Below the pieces are notes generated by a model. It saw only the letters and a list, made by a program, of their open reading frames with translations, made no database searches and was not told the origin of the DNA. This document shows, piece by piece, positions 48,089-56,422 of a stretch of 64,000 nucleotides of DNA (positions are counted from its first letter, which is position 1; each line of letters begins with the position of its first letter). The stretch comes from Deltaproteobacteria bacterium (lineage in GTDB: Bacteria > CG2-30-53-67). The stretch spans positions 1 to 64,000 of the forward strand of contig JAADIO010000033.1 in NCBI GenBank assembly GCA_013151235.1. The letters are read 5' to 3'. The position numbers and the translations under genes were made by a program.

Positions 48089-49495
48089 CTATGCTGCCGC
48101 CACCGGAACATTTTTAGCCCGGCGGACAGTCATGAAAATATTATAGAGAAAAAAGAACATGCCCAAGGTAAAGATAATTCCTCCGACGGTTCGCATCTCC
48201 CAGTAGGGATAGTTTCGGGCCAGCGTCTCCACGAAGGTGTACTGGAGGTTTCCTTCGGGAGTCGTTGCCTTCCAGAGCGCGCCCTGCTGTATTCCGGTGA
48301 TCCACATGGTTATGGAAAAGATCAATTGCCCCACGAGAACCAGCCAGAAGTGGATGTTCGCGATCCCTTCGCTGTAGATCTCGGTATTATAGATCTTGGG
48401 AAGGACATAGTAGATCGAGGCCACAGCGGTCAGGGTTACCCATCCCATGGTTCCCATGTGGACATGACCGGGAACCCAGTCGGTAAAGTGGACGAGGGAA
48501 CTCACCACGCGGATTGCTTGGGTCGGTCCCTGGATCGTCTGGAGTCCGTAGAATGTGATGGCCAAGATAAAGAACTTTGTCAGGTAGTTTGTCCGCATCT
48601 TCGACCAGTCGGCCCCTACAGTGTAGTAACCGTTCACCACTGATCCCCAAGAGGGAGCAATGAGAAAGATCGAAAAAGCAATGGCCACGGTCTGGAGCCA
48701 ATCGGGAACAGGCGTATAGACAAGATGATGCGCACCGGTCCAGACATAGGCGAAGATGAGTGACCAGAAGGCAATGATTGACAGCCGGTGGCTGAAGATT
48801 GGGATGCCCGTCGATTTGGGGAGAAAATAGTAGAACATGGCCAGAAAAGGAGTGGTGAAGAGAAAACCGACGGCATTGTGGCCGTACCACCATTCGACAT
48901 TGGCATCGTTCATCCCGGCAAAGAGGGAATAAGATTTAAACCATCCAGCGGGGACAGCCAGATTGTTGACAATATAGAGGATGGCGATGGCGACAACCGT
49001 GGCGATAATATACCAGAGGGAGACGTACATCTGCTTTTCCTTGCGTTTGATGATGGTTCCAAAAATATTGATGGCCAGCATCACCCAGAGAATCACCACC
49101 CCGATATCAAGAGGCCACTCCAACTCGGCGTATTCCTTGGACTGGGTCATCCCCAGGAGAAGCGTCACCAGAGCAAGGGCAATCGCTGCATTAAAAAGAT
49201 AGAGCTGGAAACGGGCCAGCCTAGGAAAGAGGAGCGGCCGTCTCGTCAGACGCATGGTGATATAATAGAAGAGAGCAAAGATCACCCCCACACCCAAGCC
49301 GAAAGCCATGATGTTGGTATGAACAGTCCGAATCCGGCCATAGGTAAAAAGTGGCGGGACATTGAAGGCTGGATGCCAGAGCTGAATCGAGATCCAGAGA
49401 CCGAAGACGATCCCCACGACCCCCCAGAAGATCGAGGAATAGATAAACCCCGCAACTGTCTGGTGGTCATAATCATAGGTGTCGGAAAAAGCCAT
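48089..49495 (-). CDS. ccoN: cbb3-type cytochrome c oxidase subunit I CcoN
   Basis: The 468 residues span about 12 helices with the haem-copper ligands of the cbb3 family: the CuB histidine pair in WTGAHHLVYT, GHNAVGFLFTTPF, and the haem ligands in VPGHVHMGTMGWVTL. The start ATG 49495 follows GAGGAGGG. cbb3 oxidases reduce oxygen at very low concentrations and pump protons. It is the first gene of the cco transcript; no clear sigma-70 or sigma-54 site was found in the 180 bp before it. Confidence 0.96.
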   Translation of the reverse strand: MAFSDTYDYDHQTVAGFIYSSIFWGVVGIVFGLWISIQLWHPAFNVPPLFTYGRIRTVHTNIMAFGLGVGVIFALFYYITMRLTRRPLLFPRLARFQLYLFNAAIALALVTLLLGMTQSKEYAELEWPLDIGVVILWVMLAINIFGTIIKRKEKQMYVSLWYIIATVVAIAILYIVNNLAVPAGWFKSYSLFAGMNDANVEWWYGHNAVGFLFTTPFLAMFYYFLPKSTGIPIFSHRLSIIAFWSLIFAYVWTGAHHLVYTPVPDWLQTVAIAFSIFLIAPSWGSVVNGYYTVGADWSKMRTNYLTKFFILAITFYGLQTIQGPTQAIRVVSSLVHFTDWVPGHVHMGTMGWVTLTAVASIYYVLPKIYNTEIYSEGIANIHFWLVLVGQLIFSITMWITGIQQGALWKATTPEGNLQYTFVETLARNYPYWEMRTVGGIIFTLGMFFFLYNIFMTVRRAKNVPVAAA

Positions 49496-49679
49496 GATTT
49501 CCCTCCTCTTGAATGTAATGAAATTCCCCTGTCAAGTACAGGGCCTCTAAAGTGGTGCCGGGTAAGCCCCGGTTCACTCTCCAACGGGTTTACTAAAAAG
49601 ATTTACCAACGCTCGCTTTTGTTGTTTTCGGGTTTGTTGTAAATTGTTCAGCAATATTAATCAGTTGAGAGAGGGGTCC
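49496..49679. other. upstream region of ccoN
   Basis: It should hold the cco promoter. TTGACA occurs at 49536-49531 on the minus strand but no -10 element stands at the right distance. I see no convincing regulator site. Confidence 0.4.
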
Positions 49680-49854
49680 ATGTTCTACTCCAAAGACCAC
49701 AAAACCAGCTACTTATTCGATCCTTTCGAGTTCCTGAGGGAAGCAAAGACGCAAGTTGCTTACACAATCCTGGACACATCTCTTCCGGGAGGAGATCCTT
49801 CCCGATCTATCCGTAGAGAAACTTGCTCCTTATATCTTGACCAAAAAGGTGTGA
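49680..49854 (+). pseudogene. IS1182-type transposase N-terminal remnant
   Basis: MFYSKDHKTSYLFDPFEFL starts at ATG 49680 and matches the usual IS1182-family transposase beginning. The frame then shifts: the expected continuation, KLLTQSWTHLFREEILPDL then SVEKLAPYI, is read in a different frame up to a stop at 49852-49854. Removal of one A near 49737 restores the normal reading. The rest of the transposase is missing. Confidence 0.8.
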
Positions 49855-49874
49855 ACCTCCAAACAACTTCTGTT

Positions 49875-49900
49875 GCCTGATACGCCATGGAGTATCAGGC
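49875..49900. other. perfect 9-bp inverted repeat
   Basis: GCCTGATAC and GTATCAGGC flank an 8-base loop between the transposase remnant and repeat copy B. It may be an old insertion-element end or a weak terminator. Confidence 0.5.
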
Positions 49901-49921
49901 CAAGCTTTGAAGTAAAAAACA

Positions 49922-50071
49922 AGAATACGGTGGCATTTGAGGGCCCCAGGGCGGCCTCGTCTTCGTTACGCTCCCTGCGCCGCACCACAGGGGGCACGCC
50001 TCAGTCCCATGCCTTGACGAGACCGCCCTGCAGCCCTCTCGGTACGTCACAGTATTTGCGAACAGGACCAC
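49922..50071 (-). repeat. dispersed repeat, copy B
   Basis: The reverse complement aligns with copy A (39321-39467) over its full length. The two lie in opposite orientation on either side of the sigma-54 activator and the cco genes. Confidence 0.75.
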
Positions 50072-50098
50072 TTAGGCAATACCGCGCGTATTTGGTTC

Positions 50099-50539
50099 TC
50101 ATTCAGGGAACGGGAAAGCATCCAGTCCTGTTGCTCTTGAAGAATGCAGCAGGTTGTCAAAGGTATAGGATTTCAGTTGTTCTTTCACCACTTCCTGAAT
50201 TGCCAACCAGACGGGATGGACTGTACAGAACGGGCTTCGATGGCATCCCCGCTCCTTAATGACACAGTCGTTGAGTCCCACGCCCCCATCTTCGATGCAG
50301 TTGATTACATCGTAGAGTGAGATCTCTGCCGGTTTTTTGAGGAGATGCACCCCACCACCCACGCCCCGGCTCGATTCTACCAGTTTTTCCCTCGCCAGTT
50401 TCTGGACAATCTTCGGGAGAAAACTGGAAGGAATTTCCATCGTCCCGGCGATCTCTGCGACCGAGGCTTTGGTCTCCGGCCTGCCGGAAAGGAAAAGAAC
50501 GCAACGAACTGCATAGTCTGTCTCACGTGTGATCCGCAT
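50099..50539 (-). CDS. Rrf2 family transcriptional regulator
   Basis: The 146 residues have the Rrf2 winged-helix N-terminus (MRITRETDYAVRCVLFLSG, then PSSFLPKIVQKLAREKLVES) and the typical cysteine group that holds an iron-sulfur cluster (LNDCVIKERGCHRSPFCTVH, three cysteines). Members sense nitric oxide, redox state or cluster supply. The promoter overlaps a palindrome (50547-50559) and the ATG is about 5 bases behind the predicted transcription start, so the mRNA appears leaderless. Its proximity to the cco genes and the HAO-like gene makes an NsrR- or IscR-like role possible. Confidence 0.92.
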   Translation of the reverse strand: MRITRETDYAVRCVLFLSGRPETKASVAEIAGTMEIPSSFLPKIVQKLAREKLVESSRGVGGGVHLLKKPAEISLYDVINCIEDGGVGLNDCVIKERGCHRSPFCTVHPVWLAIQEVVKEQLKSYTFDNLLHSSRATGLDAFPFPE

Positions 50540-50546
50540 AATTAAA

Positions 50547-50579
50547 GAGTAAATTACTCCTGTTTGAGGGAGGTGTCAA
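50547..50579 (-). promoter_or_regulatory. Rrf2 gene promoter with palindromic operator
   Basis: On the minus strand TTGACA (50579-50574) and TAATTT (50556-50551) are separated by 17 bases. The perfect palindrome GAGTAAATTACTC (50547-50559) covers the -10 box, a classic autorepression layout. Transcription would start within about 5 bases of the ATG. Confidence 0.75.
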
Positions 50580-50967
50580 CCCTTTTTTCAGGCGATCGTA
50601 ATAAAATCTTTAACAACAACCCAAGACCCTACGATTACAGGGAGAAAGAATATGCTTATGAAGCATACCATACGGAAAGCAGGCCTGACTCGGAGCACCG
50701 AAAGCCATTACTGCAACCGAGCACCATCATCTATTGGCCCGTATCTTTTTATAAGATGTTCAGAAGCAAAAAATGGACCTTCTGGATAATTTTAAATAGT
50801 TGAGGAATACTCGTCCAGCCATGCACAGACCTGTCGGGATAATTTCTGCAGGGATATGGAAGGTTCTTTCCGGATCCGTGTGCCGATCCGGTGTTACGCG
50901 TGTGCCAAAATCAGCTGCCCAAAGGGGGGCATCAAAGCGATGTTCTTTGGGCGTCGATTCTTTACTT
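50580..50967. other. intergenic region with nothing recognised
   Basis: No gene is supported. A 7-bp stem (CCCAAAG at about 50918 and CTTTGGG at about 50945) lies just downstream of the SAM-hydroxide gene and may be its 3' hairpin. Confidence 0.45.
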
Positions 50968-51765
50968 TCACCCGAAATAGAGGTGTACCCGGTCTCCCCG
51001 GAGGATTCCGGTCTTCTCCTGGGCGCTTCCCATGAAACAGAAGATCTCCATCAGATCAAAGCTGTTAAGGATGATTCCGGGAGCGTCGGTCCGGTTCTCC
51101 GCATAGGATTGATAGAACCCGCGAAACTTTTTGCCGCCGATCTCGACAACAAAATCCTGATTCTCGAAGGCCTCCAGATGTTGCCGCTGAATATTGGTAA
51201 TCAGGTTGCCGAAACGATCCACATGAATCACCTCTCCCCGCAACCGATCTTCGCTGATCAGCAACTGGGGGATGTTCAACTGTTTGTAGTCGGAGATTTC
51301 CGGCCCCATCTTTTCCCGGCTCACCCCTCGGGAGAGCCAGGCCGCAACGGGGGCGAAGATATCCCGGCCGTGGAACGTCCGGCTGACCGGCTTTCGCATA
51401 TACCTGTCCGCTGTAATCTCCCGTACCGTACACCTTCCAGCGTCGGCAAAAAGGAGGGAAAGCGCTCCGTTATCCGGGGCCAGAAAAATGGAATTCTCCC
51501 ATTCCACGAGAAGCGGCCGCCTTCCCGTTCCGACACCGGGATCGACCACAACGAGATGAATCGTCCCTTCGGGAAAGTATCGACAGGAACAGGAGAGTGT
51601 GTAAAGAGCCTCTTCCACATTGTGTCGCTCAATCTCATGGGTCAGGTCAACGATCCGGACCTCTGGATTGACGGCCAGGATCACTCCCTTCATGATGCCC
51701 ACAAAGGGGTCCCGGTATCCGAAATCGGTAATCAGTGTAATGGTTGGGATCGTCGTTTCCGTCAT
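50968..51765 (-). CDS. SAM hydroxide adenosyltransferase (DUF62)
   Basis: The 265 residues match the SAM-hydrolysing DUF62/SalL-related fold: ITLITDFGYRDPFVGIMKGV, the VVVDPGVGTGRRPL motif, FLAPDNGALSLL and HGRDIFAPVAAWL, and HVDRFGNLITNI. The family hydrolyses S-adenosylmethionine to adenosine and methionine, with a water-derived hydroxide; the conserved Asp in LITDFGYRD and the HGRD histidine are the signature. Length is normal. Confidence 0.92.
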   Translation of the reverse strand: MTETTIPTITLITDFGYRDPFVGIMKGVILAVNPEVRIVDLTHEIERHNVEEALYTLSCSCRYFPEGTIHLVVVDPGVGTGRRPLLVEWENSIFLAPDNGALSLLFADAGRCTVREITADRYMRKPVSRTFHGRDIFAPVAAWLSRGVSREKMGPEISDYKQLNIPQLLISEDRLRGEVIHVDRFGNLITNIQRQHLEAFENQDFVVEIGGKKFRGFYQSYAENRTDAPGIILNSFDLMEIFCFMGSAQEKTGILRGDRVHLYFG

Positions 51766-51815
51766 TCTTCCCTCCTGCGGTTTGGGGATCGAACTTACGG
51801 TGTACCATTCTCCCT

Positions 51816-52583
51816 CTACAGAGTCAAGCCGCCGATCTCTTTACGGAGTTTTTCGAGAAACACATAAGAGCGGATTTCCCGGCCGAGAAGGTTCCGGAAA
51901 TAGAGATGGAGCAACTCCCGCAGCTCCCTGTTCAACTTCCGTTCCAGTCGTATATGTCCAAGACGTTCTTCCGTCAGAGTGAGGACCTCCTCCCAGAAGC
52001 GAAGGCACCCGCGGGAGAGCGCGGTTCCCTCGTCGGTGCGCCCCCGACACTTCCGGCAGAGAATTCCCCCCTGACGGAGGGAAAACCGAAAGGGCTCCGT
52101 CCCGCCGCCGCATTGCACACAGGCATTCATCTTTGGGGCGAAACCCGCCAGCACAAGCAGCCGGATTTCGAAAATCCGGAGAATCGGTTCCGTTTCAACG
52201 ACTTCCTGCAGACGGTTCAGGGTCTGCAAAAGAAGCTGAAAAATTTCCGGTGCAGCCTCCCGTTCAGGTAAAAGGCCCAGTACAAGCTCCGCCAGATATT
52301 GACCGGAAGCAGAACGAAAAAGGTCCTCCCGGACCCTTCTGAAGGAATGGAGAATGTCGAAATGATTGATGTTGACCAGGTTTTTCTCTTCCCGGTCGAA
52401 GTAGATGAGCGTACCGTGCGTAAGCGTCTCCAGGGCGGGTCCGAAACGGCTTTTGAGGCGCCGGGCGCCCCGAGCCAGACCGGCCAGTTTGCCGTGGTCC
52501 GGTGTCAGGAAGGTTACGATCCGGTCGGCATCCCGGTAATCAATCTTCCGAAGGACAATCGATTCCGAAGAGTAGAGGGGCAT
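51816..52583 (-). CDS. recO: DNA repair protein RecO
   Basis: The 255 residues show the RecO OB-fold start (ESIVLRKIDYRDADRIVTFL, KLAGLARGARRLKSRFG) and, in the middle, the zinc-binding CxxC pairs (NACVQCGG and ILCRKCRG). RecO loads RecA with RecR at gapped DNA. The gene lies between the SAM hydrolase and mgtE, with era upstream; the neighbourhood of era and recO is common. Confidence 0.93.
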   Translation of the reverse strand: MPLYSSESIVLRKIDYRDADRIVTFLTPDHGKLAGLARGARRLKSRFGPALETLTHGTLIYFDREEKNLVNINHFDILHSFRRVREDLFRSASGQYLAELVLGLLPEREAAPEIFQLLLQTLNRLQEVVETEPILRIFEIRLLVLAGFAPKMNACVQCGGGTEPFRFSLRQGGILCRKCRGRTDEGTALSRGCLRFWEEVLTLTEERLGHIRLERKLNRELRELLHLYFRNLLGREIRSYVFLEKLRKEIGGLTL

Positions 52584-52619
52584 ATCTTCCTGTCCGTTGG
52601 GGGGGGCGATGCCGCTGTG

Positions 52620-53981
52620 CTATCCGATCGGCATCAGGGCCGTGGCAATCGAAAAATAGATCAGGATTCCCACCAGGTCGGTAGAGGTCGTCACAAAAGG
52701 ATTCGTGGCCACCGCCGGATCGATCCCTAATTTTTTAAAAATCATCGGATAAAGAACACCAATGGTTACGGCGAAGAGCATGGAGGCGCAGATCGAAAGC
52801 CCGACCACCAGTCCCAGCAATGGGGACGAATGGTAGAAAATATAGGTAAAGATCCCGAGGAGGTTGCCGTAAACAAACCCCAGAAGGAGCCCGACGCGGA
52901 CCTCCTTGAAGATCACCGGCAGGAGATTATCGAGCCCGATCCGACCGAGGGCCATTCCACGAACGACAATAACGGCGCTCTGCCCGCCGATGTTCCCTCC
53001 CATCCCGAGGATGACCGGGATAAATGCCGCCAGTGCAATGACCTTGTTCATCGAATTCTGAAAAGAGGCGATCAGATAGGAATTCACAACCCCGGCAACC
53101 AGGGTCGCCGTCAGCCAGGGAAAGCGGAGACGGGCGATCTTGAAAGAAGACTTGCTCGTAATCTCTTCATCGTCGGTCCCGGCCATTTTGTAGAGATCTT
53201 CCGTCGCCTCTTCCCGGATAACGCCAATAACGTCGTCGACGGTTACGACCCCCTGGAGCCGATGGGCCTCGTCCACCACGGGAATGGCCAGCAGATCGTA
53301 TTTTTCCACCTCCCGGGCGACCTCTTCCTGGTCGGTGTCCACCGTCACATAGACGACATCGGAATTCATAATCTCCCGCACCGTCTGATCGGGAGTCCCG
53401 ACAATCAACTGCCGAAGGGAGATGACACCCAACAGGTGCTGATGGCGGTCAACAACATAGAGGTAGAACACCATCTCGAAATCTTCCGCCCGGCGGACCT
53501 CTTCAACCGCATCGCCGACGGTCATATCTTCATAAACATGAAAAACGTCGGTCGTCATGATCCCGCCGGCGGTATCCTCGTCGTAGTCGAGGAGCTTTTT
53601 GACGTCGGCGACCCCGTCCTCGTTCTTCATGAGGTCAAGAATTTCCTGGGCCTTCTCCTCTTCAAGGGACCCGAGCAGGTCGGCGGCATCGTCCGACTCC
53701 ATCTCCTGGACAATCTCCGAAGTCTCCTGCGGATTGAGATCGGCCACAAGTTCATCCCAGAGCGCTTCTCCCATTTCACTTACCACATCGGCCGCCAGGA
53801 TCTCATTGGCCCGGACGATGTTAAAGAGCTTCTTCTTTTCCTCCAGCGAGATATGCCGGAAAAGATGGGCGATATCGGCCGGATGGGTCTGTTCAAGGAT
53901 CCGGAGGATATTCAGATTTGCATTCCGTTCCAGATAGCGCCGGATCGACCGTAATGTAATTTCAAATTTCTTCGTATGCAT
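52620..53981 (-). CDS. mgtE: magnesium transporter MgtE
   Basis: The 453 residues comprise an N-terminal superhelical domain (about 1-130), two CBS domains (about 135-255, with DTAGGIMTTDVFHV and VTVDTDQEEVAREVEKYD), and five membrane helices from about 285 with the conserved NIGGQSAVIVVRGMALG pore region. MgtE is a gated Mg2+ channel, closed when cytoplasmic Mg2+ fills its N and CBS domains. Length is usual. Confidence 0.95.
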   Translation of the reverse strand: MHTKKFEITLRSIRRYLERNANLNILRILEQTHPADIAHLFRHISLEEKKKLFNIVRANEILAADVVSEMGEALWDELVADLNPQETSEIVQEMESDDAADLLGSLEEEKAQEILDLMKNEDGVADVKKLLDYDEDTAGGIMTTDVFHVYEDMTVGDAVEEVRRAEDFEMVFYLYVVDRHQHLLGVISLRQLIVGTPDQTVREIMNSDVVYVTVDTDQEEVAREVEKYDLLAIPVVDEAHRLQGVVTVDDVIGVIREEATEDLYKMAGTDDEEITSKSSFKIARLRFPWLTATLVAGVVNSYLIASFQNSMNKVIALAAFIPVILGMGGNIGGQSAVIVVRGMALGRIGLDNLLPVIFKEVRVGLLLGFVYGNLLGIFTYIFYHSSPLLGLVVGLSICASMLFAVTIGVLYPMIFKKLGIDPAVATNPFVTTSTDLVGILIYFSIATALMPIG

Positions 53982-54008
53982 GCTCTACTCAAAAAAAAGA
54001 GATCGTCT

Positions 54009-54920
54009 CTACTCGTATCCCAGTTCCCGGAGCATCCTGACCTGACTGCGCCAGTCTTTCCGGACCTTGACCCAGAGACGCAGAAAGACCTGGGAGCCCA
54101 GGAGCGATTCGACCTCCGGACGGACGAGGGAACCGATTGCCCGCAACATCCGCCCCCCCTTCCCGATCAGAATCCCTTTCTGTGAATCCTTTTCCACATA
54201 GATGACGGCATCCACATCGACCAGTTTTCCGGAAGGACGGGCCTTGACCTGTTCAACCCGGACGGCCACGGAATGCGGGATCTCCTTCTCGGTCCGGAAA
54301 ATGATTTTCTCTCGAATCATCTCGGCGATCATAAAACGTTTGGAAACATCGGTCAGGCTCTCTTCCGGAAAATAGGGAGGTCCTTCCGGCAACGCATCCG
54401 CAATCACCTCTTCGAGACGATCGACGCCGTCCCCGGTCAGCGCCGAAATCGGCACAACCTCCTGGAAACTCAGTTTTTCCCGGTACGCGGAAATCAGGGG
54501 AAGAATCCGCTCCTTTTGTATCGTATCTATCTTGTTTATAATCAAATAGATCGGCCTACTTACCTCATGTAATCTATGCAGTATGAAATCGCCCTGTTCA
54601 AGAAACCTGATCTCCGGTTCTACGAGAAAGAAAATCAAATCCGCATCTTTCAGAGCGGCAAGAGCCGTCTGAACCATCCTCTCGTTTAAGCGACGTTTCG
54701 CCTTGTGAATTCCCGGCGTATCGAGAAAAAGAACCTGGTACCGGTCCGTCGTCCTGATCCCCAGGATACTGTTCCGCGTGGTCTGGGGTTTGTCGGTCAC
54801 GATGGAAATTTTCTCCCCGATAATCCGGTTCATCAGGGTCGATTTCCCCACATTCGGCCGCCCGATCAGGGCCACGTAGCCCGAACGGAACACATTTTTT
54901 GTTTCATACGACGCCATCAT
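54009..54920 (-). CDS. era: GTPase Era
   Basis: Era assists 16S rRNA maturation and 30S assembly. The 303 residues carry the G1 GRPNVGKST, G3 DTPG, G4 NKID motifs and the C-terminal KH domain (VIYVEKDSQKGILIGKGGRM). ATG 54920 gives the usual length; an upstream extension of about 48 residues is not part of the family and overlaps purF. Confidence 0.95.
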   Translation of the reverse strand: MMASYETKNVFRSGYVALIGRPNVGKSTLMNRIIGEKISIVTDKPQTTRNSILGIRTTDRYQVLFLDTPGIHKAKRRLNERMVQTALAALKDADLIFFLVEPEIRFLEQGDFILHRLHEVSRPIYLIINKIDTIQKERILPLISAYREKLSFQEVVPISALTGDGVDRLEEVIADALPEGPPYFPEESLTDVSKRFMIAEMIREKIIFRTEKEIPHSVAVRVEQVKARPSGKLVDVDAVIYVEKDSQKGILIGKGGRMLRAIGSLVRPEVESLLGSQVFLRLWVKVRKDWRSQVRMLRELGYE

Positions 54921-55014
54921 CACCCCGCCGTTCAGAATAATCCCTTCAGACGCACCAAGTCCGACGTGCAACAATCTAACAGATGCATCGTAAGAGGTCA
55001 ATCTCGCAAATTCT

Positions 55015-56409
55015 TCAGAAGAGTTCGAGCTGATTTCGCTGGATCTCGGGGAAGCGGATGGCATACTTCCCGGAGAAGCAGGCCAGGCAATATCCGTCCG
55101 CCTGATCAGGAACGGCCTCCATCATCTTTTCTACACTGAGGTAGCCCAGGGAATCGGCCGTAATATAGCGGCGGATGTCCTCCACGGTATGGGAGGAGGC
55201 GATCAACTCTTTCCGCGTGGGAGTGTCGATCCCGTAGAAGCAGGGATGAGTGGTCGGGGGGGAACTGACCCGCATGTGAACCTCCCGGGCCCCCGCATCC
55301 CGCACCATCTTGACGATCTTCCGGCTGGTGGTCCCCCGAACGATGGAGTCATCCACAAGGATAACCCGTTTCCCTTGCAGGGCTTCCCGGACGGGGTTCA
55401 GCTTCAGTTTGACGCCGAAATGGCGGATGGCGTGCTCCGGTTCGATAAAGGTCCGACCGACATAGTGGTTCCGGATCAGGGCCGGTTCAAAGGGAATCCC
55501 CGATTCTTCGGCATAACCGAGGGAGGGGGGCATTCCGGAATCGGGAACGGGAACCACCACGTCGGCCTCGACGGGATGTTCCCGGGCCAGCGCACGGCCG
55601 AAATTCATCCGGACGGTATTGACCGTATTTCCGAAGATTACACTGTCGGGACGGGCAAAATAGACATGCTCGAAGATGCAGGCCTTCCGTTCCTTCCGGG
55701 GAAAGGGAAAACTGGAATGAGCTCCTTCGTTATTCACGATCAGCATCTCCCCCGGTTTGATTTCCCGCAGATATTCCGCTTCGATCAGGTCGAAGGCACA
55801 GGTCTCCGAGGCAACCACATAGGCTTCATCCATCTTCCCCAGGACCAGGGGTCGAATCCCACGGGGATCCCGGACGGCGATCATCTCCTTTTCATTCATA
55901 AAAAGCATGGAATAGGCCCCTTTGACCCGGTTCAAGGCATCAACGATCCGGTCCGCGAGGGTTGCATACTTGGAGACGGCAATGAGGTGAACGACCACCT
56001 CCGTGTCGCTGGTCGTATGAAAGATGGAGCCGTAGGCCTCCAACTGGTCCTTGATATACTGCGCATTCAGCAGGTTCCCGTTATGGGCGACACTCATCTG
56101 CCCCAGGGAGTAGTTGACCAGAAGGGGTTGGACATTCTTCAGTAGGCTCTCGCCTGCGGTGGAGTAACGATTGTGCCCCATGGCAGCTCTTCCCGAAAGC
56201 CGGTTCAGGCGCTCCCGGGTAAAGATCTCGGAAACCAACCCCATCCCCCGTTCAATACGGATCTTCTTCCCATCGGAGGTGACGATGCCGGCGCCCTCCT
56301 GGCCGCGATGCTGCAGGGCATGCAGTCCAAGATAGGCCAGCTTCGAGGCTTCGGGATGATTAAAGATCCCGATGACACCGCATTCTTCGTGAAACTTGTC
56401 GAACGGCAT
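55015..56409 (-). CDS. purF: amidophosphoribosyltransferase PurF
   Basis: PurF makes phosphoribosylamine from PRPP and glutamine, the first step of purine synthesis. The 464 residues start [18 protein letters not shown], a short propeptide followed by the catalytic cysteine; [20 protein letters not shown] and the PRPP loop [13 protein letters not shown] follow. The CFYG and CLACF cysteines near the C-terminus, with KACIFEHV, are those of the [4Fe-4S] form known from Bacillus. Its start lies 13 bp after purL. Confidence 0.96.
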   Translation of the reverse strand: MPFDKFHEECGVIGIFNHPEASKLAYLGLHALQHRGQEGAGIVTSDGKKIRIERGMGLVSEIFTRERLNRLSGRAAMGHNRYSTAGESLLKNVQPLLVNYSLGQMSVAHNGNLLNAQYIKDQLEAYGSIFHTTSDTEVVVHLIAVSKYATLADRIVDALNRVKGAYSMLFMNEKEMIAVRDPRGIRPLVLGKMDEAYVVASETCAFDLIEAEYLREIKPGEMLIVNNEGAHSSFPFPRKERKACIFEHVYFARPDSVIFGNTVNTVRMNFGRALAREHPVEADVVVPVPDSGMPPSLGYAEESGIPFEPALIRNHYVGRTFIEPEHAIRHFGVKLKLNPVREALQGKRVILVDDSIVRGTTSRKIVKMVRDAGAREVHMRVSSPPTTHPCFYGIDTPTRKELIASSHTVEDIRRYITADSLGYLSVEKMMEAVPDQADGYCLACFSGKYAIRFPEIQRNQLELF

Positions 56410-56422
56410 GGAGGGTTCCTTT

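Noticed and set aside
49496-49600. Possible sigma-54 or sigma-70 promoter of ccoN
   Set aside because: CGGCACC and TTGACA occur, but neither has a partner element at the required distance.
49873-50259. Plus-strand 128-codon open frame over repeat copy B and the Rrf2 3' end
   Set aside because: Half is repeat and half is antisense to the Rrf2 gene; no start signal.
52830-53954. Plus-strand 374-codon open frame opposite mgtE
   Set aside because: Antisense shadow of mgtE; composition follows the complementary codons.
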